Part shown: piece after piece, positions 55,987-61,501 of the stretch
How the letters are laid out: each line of letters starts with the position of its first letter
How positions within the stretch are numbered: position 1 is the first letter of the stretch
Source of the DNA: an uncultured Dorea sp.
GTDB lineage: Bacteria > Bacillota > Clostridia > Lachnospirales > Lachnospiraceae
Length of the DNA stretch: 61,501 bases
Reading direction: 5' to 3'
NCBI GenBank assembly: GCA_947388185.1
Contig: CANDQP010000002.1
Coordinates: 1-61,501, forward strand
Notes under the pieces: model-generated
Databases searched by the model: none
The model's input: the letters and a program-made list of their open reading frames with translations, nothing else
Told to the model about the DNA's origin: nothing
Position numbers and translations under genes: made by a program

Positions 55987-56847
55987 ATGAAAAAATTAGT
56001 TGTTTTTATGCTTACGATGGTGATGGTATTCTCACTGACCGCATGCGGCGGTTCAGATGATAAGTCTGATTCCGGTTCAGACGGCGGTGCAAGCTCCGGT
56101 ACGGAATCCGACGCAGATTCCGGATCCGGTGCTTCTGACGGAAGCGATCTGGAGTATGTGAAAGACAAGGGAACCCTGGTAGTCGGTATCACGGATTTTG
56201 AGCCGATGGATTACAAGGGAGACGGTGACGAATGGATCGGCTTTGATGCGGATATGGCGAAGGCATTTGCCGAAAGTATCGGTGTCGAGGCGGAATTCGT
56301 AGAGATTGACTGGGATAACAAGATCATGGAGCTGGACGGCAAGACCATCGACTGCGTATGGAACGGTATGACCCTCACAGACGAGGTGACCAGCGCTATG
56401 GAGTGTTCCAATGCTTATTGCAACAACGCGCAGGTAGTGATCGTTCCGGCCAGTGAAGCGGACAAGTATCAGGATACGGACAGCCTGTCAGACCTTTCAT
56501 TCGCGGTGGAGGCAGGAAGCGCGGGAGAAGCCGCGGTGGCTGATCTGGAGCTTGAGTATACGCCGGTGAAGGCACAGTCGGACGCTTTGATGGAAGTAGC
56601 GGCAGGGACGTCAAGTGCGGCAGTGATCGATTCACTGATGGCAGCTGCTATGGTAGGGGAAGGTACAGGGTATGCAGATCTGACCTATACCTGCGGACTG
56701 AATGACGAGGAGTACGGCGTCGGCTTCCGCAAAGGCTCCGACCTTGCAAAAGCGCTGAATGATTACTTCGCGGCTGCTTATGCGGACGGAAGCATGATGG
56801 AGTGCGCAGAGACTTATGGGGTACAGGCTGCGATCATTGAGCAGTAA
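55987..56847 (+). CDS. amino acid ABC transporter, substrate-binding lipoprotein
   Basis: 286 residues. Signal peptide ending in lipobox LTAC with Cys20, then a Ser/Gly/Asp linker (about 22-52), then a bacterial extracellular solute-binding domain of family 3 (from about 55), with GTLVVGITDFEPMDY, the IGFDADMAKAFAESIGVEAEFV stretch and the late GVGFRKGSDLAKALN. The family binds polar amino acids; the exact ligand is unclear. ATG 55987 follows GAGGTGGAAG. Permease and ATPase genes follow immediately. Confidence 0.93.
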   Translation: MKKLVVFMLTMVMVFSLTACGGSDDKSDSGSDGGASSGTESDADSGSGASDGSDLEYVKDKGTLVVGITDFEPMDYKGDGDEWIGFDADMAKAFAESIGVEAEFVEIDWDNKIMELDGKTIDCVWNGMTLTDEVTSAMECSNAYCNNAQVVIVPASEADKYQDTDSLSDLSFAVEAGSAGEAAVADLELEYTPVKAQSDALMEVAAGTSSAAVIDSLMAAAMVGEGTGYADLTYTCGLNDEEYGVGFRKGSDLAKALNDYFAAAYADGSMMECAETYGVQAAIIEQ

Positions 56848-56866
56848 CAGAAAGCAGGATACAGAT

Positions 56867-57553
56867 ATGGGACAGATTATGGAACAGATGCCGATCGTTG
56901 TGGACGCGTTGAATATCGGCTTTTTACAGACGTTAAAACTTTTCTTTGTAACATTGATCGGTGCATTTCCGCTGGGACTGGTGATCGCATTTGGTTCGAT
57001 GTCCCGGTTTGGGCCGCTTAAGTATTTTTCGAAATTCGTTGTATGGATCATAAGGGGAACGCCTTTGATGATCCAGCTTCTGATCATCTATTATTTCCCG
57101 GGGCTGGTATTACATACTCCGATCTGGGGCGGCGGTGAGTCCGGCCGTTTTCTGGCGGCAGCCTTTTCGTTTGTACTGAATTATGCTTGTTATTTCTCTG
57201 AGATATACCGCGGCGGGATTCAGGGAGTGCCGATCGGTCAGGAAGAGGCGGGGCTGGTGCTTGGTATGACAAGGAGACAGATATTCTTCAAGATCACCCT
57301 GCTGCAGATGATCAAGCGGATCGTTCCGCCCATGTCCAATGAGATCATCACTCTGGTCAAGGATACCTCCCTTGCGCGCATCATCGCGCTGCAGGAGATC
57401 ATCTGGGCAGGACAGGCGTTCATGAAGGGATCTCACGGTATCTCAGGCGCTATCTGGCCGTTGTTTTTTACTGCGGTCTATTATCTTATATTCAATGGTA
57501 TCCTGACGCTTCTGCTTGGACGGCTGGAGCGCAGGCTGGATTATTTCAGATAG
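56867..57553 (+). CDS. amino acid ABC transporter permease
   Basis: 228 residues with about five membrane segments, of the His/Glu/Gln/Arg/opine permease type. The EAA motif region is GQEEAGLVLGMTRRQIFFKITLLQMIKRIVPPM, and VWIIRGTPLMIQL is the classic N-terminal signature. A start at 56879 is also possible. It is transcribed with the binding protein and ATPase genes. Confidence 0.93.
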   Translation: MGQIMEQMPIVVDALNIGFLQTLKLFFVTLIGAFPLGLVIAFGSMSRFGPLKYFSKFVVWIIRGTPLMIQLLIIYYFPGLVLHTPIWGGGESGRFLAAAFSFVLNYACYFSEIYRGGIQGVPIGQEEAGLVLGMTRRQIFFKITLLQMIKRIVPPMSNEIITLVKDTSLARIIALQEIIWAGQAFMKGSHGISGAIWPLFFTAVYYLIFNGILTLLLGRLERRLDYFR

Positions 57554-57568
57554 AGGAGGGCGGATGTG

Positions 57569-58354
57569 ATGTCAATATTAGAAGCAGAGCATATATGCAA
57601 ATCTTTCAATCGGACGAAGGTGCTGAAGGATATCAGTTTTTCACTGGAGAAAGGACAGGCGCTTTCCATCATAGGTTCCTCCGGGAGCGGGAAGACGACC
57701 TTACTTCGATGCCTCAACTTCCTGGAAACTCCTGATAAGGGAATTATCCGGGTAAATGATGAGATTCTCTTCGACGCAGAGGATCCGTCTACCAGGTTAG
57801 AAGCGTCGATCCGTAAGAAGCGGCTTCATTTCGGGCTCGTGTTTCAGTCGTTCAATCTGTTCCCGCAGTATACGGCGCTTCGGAACGTGATGCTGGCAAG
57901 GGAGCTTCTGGCTTCAGAGCAGCCGGACTATAAGGCGAGGAAGAAGGAGATCTTAGAGGAGATCCGTGTGCAGGCGGAAACTTTGCTTGATCAGATGGGA
58001 CTTGCGAACCGCAAGGATAATTATCCGCATCAGCTATCCGGCGGACAATGCCAGAGAGTTGCTATCGCCAGGGCGTTGGCGCTGCAGCCGGATATCCTGT
58101 GTTTTGATGAGCCGACGTCCGCTCTGGACCCGGAATTGACCGGAGAGGTCTTAAGAGTGATCAAGGAGCTGGCAGACGAGAATACGACGATGGTGATCGT
58201 TACTCATGAGATGGCATTCGCCAGAGATGTGGCGGATCATGTGATCTTCATGGACGACGGGAGTATCGTGGAACAGGGAGAACCGATGCAGGTGTTCGAA
58301 CATCCCAGAGAAGAGAGGACCAGACAGTTTTTGCAGAGATTCACACAGGGGTAA
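57569..58354 (+). CDS. amino acid ABC transporter ATP-binding protein (GlnQ type)
   Basis: 261 residues. Walker A GSSGSGKTTLL, Q-loop VFQSFNLFP, signature LSGGQCQRVA, Walker B ILCFDEPTSALDPEL and switch TH in VIVTHEMAFA. AGGAGGG (57554-57560) is spaced eight bases from ATG 57569; GTG 57566 would also be in frame. It completes the import system. Confidence 0.96.
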   Translation: MSILEAEHICKSFNRTKVLKDISFSLEKGQALSIIGSSGSGKTTLLRCLNFLETPDKGIIRVNDEILFDAEDPSTRLEASIRKKRLHFGLVFQSFNLFPQYTALRNVMLARELLASEQPDYKARKKEILEEIRVQAETLLDQMGLANRKDNYPHQLSGGQCQRVAIARALALQPDILCFDEPTSALDPELTGEVLRVIKELADENTTMVIVTHEMAFARDVADHVIFMDDGSIVEQGEPMQVFEHPREERTRQFLQRFTQG

Positions 58355-58356
58355 TG

Positions 58357-58408
58357 AAACTGCCGCATTAAGAATGATCGGGTATCGTTCTTATGCGGCA
58401 GTTTTTTT
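58357..58408 (+). terminator. terminator after the amino acid ABC operon
   Basis: AAACTGCCGCAT and AAGAA pair with TTCTT and ATGCGGCAGTTT across a small internal loop, followed by a T-run (58402-58408). Confidence 0.85.
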
Positions 58409-58428
58409 AGAATTATCCATATTACATC

Positions 58429-58457
58429 TTTAAAAAATCCAATATCTATTGTATAGT
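58429..58457 (+). promoter_or_regulatory. possible promoter for purC
   Basis: TTTAAA (58429-58434), a 17-base spacer and TATAGT (58452-58457). The -35 is poor. No purine riboswitch was seen in the 160-base gap. Confidence 0.35.
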
Positions 58458-58517
58458 AGGTAGGTAATATTTTTTTGGAATACACAGTAAGCAAAATATC
58501 AGAAAGAGGGATACCAC

Positions 58518-59378
58518 ATGAAGCCAATCAAAGAAGGAAAAGTACGTGAGATCTATGATAACGGCGACAGCCTGATCATGGTTGCGACTGATCGTATCAG
58601 TTGCTTTGATGTCATTCTGAAGAACGATGTGACCAAGAAGGGGACGGTCCTGACTCAGATGTCTAAGTTCTGGTTCGATATGACAAAGGACATTCTCCCA
58701 AACCACATGATCTCAACGGATGCAGGGGATATGCCGGAGTTCTTCCAGTCTCCGCAGTTTGACGGGAACAGTATGATGTGCAGGAAGCTTAACATGCTCC
58801 CGATCGAGTGTATCGTCCGCGGTTATATTACCGGCAGCGGATGGGCCAGCTATCAGAAGGACGGCACTGTATGCGGGATCAGGCTGCCGGAAGGCTTGAA
58901 AGAGTCCGATAAGCTGCCGGAGCCTATCTATACGCCGTCAACGAAGGCGGAGATCGGAGATCATGACGAGAATATTTCATATGAGCAGAGTATCGCCCAT
59001 CTGGAGAAATATTTCCCGGGCAAGGGAGAGGAATATGCTGCGAAGCTTCGCGACTGCACCCTTGCGCTCTATAAGAAATGTGCGGATTACGCGCTTACAC
59101 GCGGCATCATTATCGCAGATACCAAGTTCGAGTTTGGTCTGGATGAGAAGGGCAATATCGTCATCGGCGACGAGATGCTGACGCCGGACAGCTCACGGTT
59201 CTGGCCTGCGGACGGGTATGAGCCGGGGCACGCCCAGCCGTCCTTTGACAAGCAGTTTGCCCGGGACTGGCTGAAGGCCAACCCGGACAATGACTGGACA
59301 TTGCCTGAGGAGATCGTGCAGAAGACGATCGACAAGTATCTGCAGGGGTATGAGATGCTGACAGGCGAGAAGCTTTAA
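58518..59378 (+). CDS. purC: SAICAR synthase
   Basis: Phosphoribosylaminoimidazole-succinocarboxamide synthase of purine synthesis. 286 residues. The N-terminal KEGKVREIYDNGDSLIMVATDRISCFD is the hallmark, with IECIVRGYITGSGWASYQK in the middle and the SDF/DTKFEFGLDEKGNIVIGDEMLTPDSSRFW region late. It stands apart from other pur genes. It converges with the histidine kinase gene, with only three bases between stop codons. Confidence 0.97.
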   Translation: MKPIKEGKVREIYDNGDSLIMVATDRISCFDVILKNDVTKKGTVLTQMSKFWFDMTKDILPNHMISTDAGDMPEFFQSPQFDGNSMMCRKLNMLPIECIVRGYITGSGWASYQKDGTVCGIRLPEGLKESDKLPEPIYTPSTKAEIGDHDENISYEQSIAHLEKYFPGKGEEYAAKLRDCTLALYKKCADYALTRGIIIADTKFEFGLDEKGNIVIGDEMLTPDSSRFWPADGYEPGHAQPSFDKQFARDWLKANPDNDWTLPEEIVQKTIDKYLQGYEMLTGEKL

Positions 59379-59381
59379 TGT

Positions 59382-60731
59382 CTACCGGAGGGTGAAACCA
59401 AGCCTGATCACAAAGGTTTCATCCTCCTGTTTCACATCCATCTGACCATCCAGCAGTTCGATCATCTTCCGGACATTCTTCATACCGATATTGTTGCTGT
59501 CAGAGTGGGAGTGCCCGGCTTTGACGGAATTCGATATTATTATATAGAACATCTCTTTTTTCAATTCTGTAGTTACGATCACATTATCACACTTATCCCC
59601 GTATTTTAAGATATTGGAGAACAGGTTATTGAAGATCCGCTTAAGCATAGTCTTATCACTTAGCAGTACGCCGGAGGTCTCAGGCAGGCGCAGGTCGTAA
59701 GCAAAGCCTGCAAGCCGGATATAATCGCAGTTCTCCGACAGGCATTGCTGAATAAAATCCGTAGAAATCCAGGTGATATCGGGGGTCTCCGTTTCCTCTG
59801 CCACCAATGCGTACTCAAACATCCGGTCGGTCAGTTCCTTGATGTCCTCCGTCTTCTTCAGGCAGCGGTCCAGATATTCTTCCTGCGACTTGGGATTCCG
59901 TTTTAACTTCAGCACTTCCAGATAGCCGTGCAGGACGGTGAGGGGAGTCCGAAGATCGTGGGAGAGGGCGGTGATCAGATCCTGGTTTGCCTTGCGGCTC
60001 TCCTGTTCCTTCTGAATGTTGTCGCTGAGAGATTCTCTTAAGAGGTTCAATTCACTGGCAAGAATGCCGATCTCATTCTCACCGAAATCAGGTACCGTAT
60101 GGGTCAGATCCCCGGAGGACATAGTAAGGATTTCGTCTTTCAGGATCAATATCTGCCTCATCTTGCGGTTTAAGAAGAAGAGAACGATAACAAGGAAGAG
60201 GGAAACGGACAGGAGAAAGCATACAACCAGAAAGGGATAGATAAATAAGGTCCGCTCGTAGTTGTATATCATGACCTGTGCGCTTCCGTTAGCAAATTCC
60301 AGCATGAAGTCCATCACATATTCTCCCTGGCCGCCGGTAAGCTGGTAGCCGATATTGAAAAAGAAGAGGAAGCTTCTGGTATCCATAACGGATGCAAATT
60401 TGCCTGCGCGGTACAGGCTGTCTTCTTCACCGTAGATATAGATGGCGGTATATTCGTTGGCAAGATCAAGGAATGGCTGCAGGGCTTCGACGGCTTCAGC
60501 GTCGTCTTCTGACTCAGGGATATTATAGTTAAGAGCCTCTTCGGCAAGGGTCTCCTTAAAACTGTCGTCACTGATCTGGGTGTAGAACAGATCCAGATCT
60601 TCGGCGGCTTCGCAGAACTTCCATTTGTTCAGCCACAGCAGTTCGAAGAACGCGAAGGCGGCGATAATGGCACACAGGATTACGATTGCGGACTGTGTGC
60701 GGATCTTCATATTACGGAATCGTCTAATCAC
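59382..60731 (-). CDS. two-component sensor histidine kinase
   Basis: 449 residues. Two membrane segments (about 13-31 and 170-195) enclose an extracytoplasmic sensor domain, followed by a HAMP region (about 195-245) and the HisKA His motif ALSHDLRTPLTVLHG. The HATPase has N-box NNLFSNILKYGD and the later GMKNVRKMIELLDG (G2-like). A clear D-x-G-x-G box between them is not visible, being replaced by NSVKAGHSHSDSNN. It begins at GTG 60731, eight bases inside the response-regulator stop, behind AAAGGGG. A longer frame from 60872 is an artefact of the overlapping gene. Confidence 0.88.
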   Translation of the reverse strand: MIRRFRNMKIRTQSAIVILCAIIAAFAFFELLWLNKWKFCEAAEDLDLFYTQISDDSFKETLAEEALNYNIPESEDDAEAVEALQPFLDLANEYTAIYIYGEEDSLYRAGKFASVMDTRSFLFFFNIGYQLTGGQGEYVMDFMLEFANGSAQVMIYNYERTLFIYPFLVVCFLLSVSLFLVIVLFFLNRKMRQILILKDEILTMSSGDLTHTVPDFGENEIGILASELNLLRESLSDNIQKEQESRKANQDLITALSHDLRTPLTVLHGYLEVLKLKRNPKSQEEYLDRCLKKTEDIKELTDRMFEYALVAEETETPDITWISTDFIQQCLSENCDYIRLAGFAYDLRLPETSGVLLSDKTMLKRIFNNLFSNILKYGDKCDNVIVTTELKKEMFYIIISNSVKAGHSHSDSNNIGMKNVRKMIELLDGQMDVKQEDETFVIRLGFTLR

Positions 60732-61458
60732 AGCGATACCCCTTTCCCCATATGGTCTTGATAAGCGTCGGATTCTTCGGGTCCTTCTCGACCTTAAGCC
60801 TGAGATTGCGGATGTGGACCATGACCGTGTTGTTGGCTCCGTAGTAATAAGGTTCATTCCATACGGATTCATAGAGGTGCTGGGCGGAGAAGATCTGCCG
60901 GCGGTGCTTCACTAAGAGAAGCAGCATGGCGTATTCGGTGTCCGTCAGTACAAGGAGCGTGCCGTTAGAGGTTACCTCTTCCTTTGCTTCATCGATGATA
61001 AGGTGATGAAAGACCAGGGGCTCTTCTGGAAGATTCTGCTGTGCTGCTGCCTCTGATGCCGTAACGCCGGAATCGTCTTTCCCGCGGTAGATCTGGTAAC
61101 GTCGGATCAGCGCTTTGGCGCGGCTGATCAGCTCATTATAAGAAAATGGTTTCGCAAGGTAATCGTCGCCTCCGCTTGAAAATCCCAGAGTCTTATCGCT
61201 GTCCTTGGTGCGCGCGCTTAAGAATAAGATGGGGGCGTTGCTGCATTTGCGGATCTCAAGGCAGGTCTGATAGCCGTTGAGTCCCGGCATCATAATATCC
61301 AGGATGATCAGGTCGAAGGTAAGCTTCTTAGTCAGGGCAAGGGCGGTCTGTCCGTCGCCGGCCTCTTCGATCTCAAAGCCTTCTCCTTCTAATAAGATAT
61401 GAATGATCTCCCGGATCTCCGGGTTGTCGTCTACGATCAAGATGCGTGATTTTTCCAT
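60724..61458 (-). CDS. OmpR-family response regulator
   Basis: 244 residues. N-terminal receiver with acidic pair D10/D11, phospho-acceptor D in LIILDIMMPGLNG and Lys in YLAKPFSYNEL. A slightly long linker (about 120-145) leads to the winged-helix DNA-binding domain (TDTEYAMLLLLVKHRRQIFSAQHLYESVWNEPYYYGANNTVMVHIRNLRLKVE). Partner of the overlapping histidine kinase. AGGAG precedes ATG 61458. The target genes are probably outside the window, to the right. Confidence 0.95.
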   Translation of the reverse strand: MEKSRILIVDDNPEIREIIHILLEGEGFEIEEAGDGQTALALTKKLTFDLIILDIMMPGLNGYQTCLEIRKCSNAPILFLSARTKDSDKTLGFSSGGDDYLAKPFSYNELISRAKALIRRYQIYRGKDDSGVTASEAAAQQNLPEEPLVFHHLIIDEAKEEVTSNGTLLVLTDTEYAMLLLLVKHRRQIFSAQHLYESVWNEPYYYGANNTVMVHIRNLRLKVEKDPKNPTLIKTIWGKGYRCD

Positions 61459-61501
61459 GGGTGTAAATACTCCTGTATCTGAATTGTCAGCGTAACACTC
61501 G

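Noticed and set aside
58409-58517. Purine riboswitch before purC
   Set aside because: No conserved three-way junction sequences were recognised and the leader is mostly AT.
60732-60872. Longer histidine kinase from 60872
   Set aside because: The extra 47 residues are the response regulator read in another frame; GTG 60731 has its own AAAGGGG site.
1-61501. CRISPR arrays, tRNA or rRNA genes, insertion sequences
   Set aside because: No regularly spaced repeats, tRNA-like cloverleaf signals, rRNA sequence or transposase frame was seen on either strand.

Overview
The window looks like a chromosomal segment of a Gram-positive, low-to-mid GC anaerobe of the Lachnospiraceae type (Clostridium cluster XIVa; Dorea, Faecalicatena or C. 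scindens-like). This is inferred from near-consensus sigma-A promoters, strong AGGAGG-type ribosome binding sites, the gene content (class B sortase, choline-binding-type wall repeats, a PDZ-radical SAM gene beside der, eukaryotic-type HisA, PQ-loop proteins), and the mix of gut-clostridial metabolic genes. No database search was run. No rRNA, tRNA, CRISPR array or intact insertion sequence was seen, and no gene-free stretch exceeds 300 bases.

Layout. 1-1039: the tail of a phage-like lysis module (a partial small protein and an Amidase_3 endolysin). 1040-4391: a regulated promoter region and a BceAB/MacB-type ABC exporter. 4378-5490 (-): chorismate synthase. 5708-9257: an L,D-transpeptidase with a long basic cytoplasmic tail, then tgt and yajC. 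9411-13835: glycogen phosphorylase, an M23 peptidase and a class B sortase. 14061-20852: one amino acid run, leuB-ilvD-ilvB-serC-serA, from a single good promoter. 20976-22427: wall-bound polysaccharide deacetylase. 22507-23679 (-): PRPP synthetase. 23820-28180: PDZ-radical SAM gene, der, plsY, gpsA. 28212-29282 (-): a response-regulator/alarmone-synthetase fusion. 29541-35456: proline symporter, MATE exporter, XRE-membrane fusion, cytidylate-kinase-like protein and a PQ-loop/SGNH-like fusion. 35592-37273: LysR regulator overlapping an orphan eukaryotic-type hisA. 37406-44797: secA, prfB (with a programmed +1 frameshift), hom, an ApgM-family gene and lysC. 44813-46592: CYTH protein, DJ-1/PfpI protein, lipoprotein. 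46706-54152: the proteostasis block tig-clpP-clpX-lon, then engB and a YtvI-type permease. 54230-55768: siroheme sulfite/nitrite reductase. 55987-58354: polar amino acid ABC importer. 58518-59378: purC. 59382-61458 (-): OmpR-type two-component system.

How it fits together. Most of the window is core metabolism and housekeeping. Aspartate-family and branched-chain amino acid synthesis are split into two operons. hom, an AP-superfamily ApgM-like gene and lysC sit together without thrB, which suggests the ApgM-like protein acts as homoserine kinase. Envelope genes (exporter, L,D-transpeptidase, M23 peptidase, sortase, deacetylase) are spread over the first third.

The most unusual item is the REC-coiled-coil-RelA/SpoT synthetase fusion at 28212-29282, which has every visible catalytic motif of a small alarmone synthetase behind a complete phospho-receiver. 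Other items worth a look are the PQ-loop/SGNH fusion, a two-hairpin leader directly in front of lon, an 18-bp perfect palindrome after glgP, 11-bp phased repeats at the ABC exporter promoter, and an in-frame continuation of the sortase tail beyond its TGA stop.
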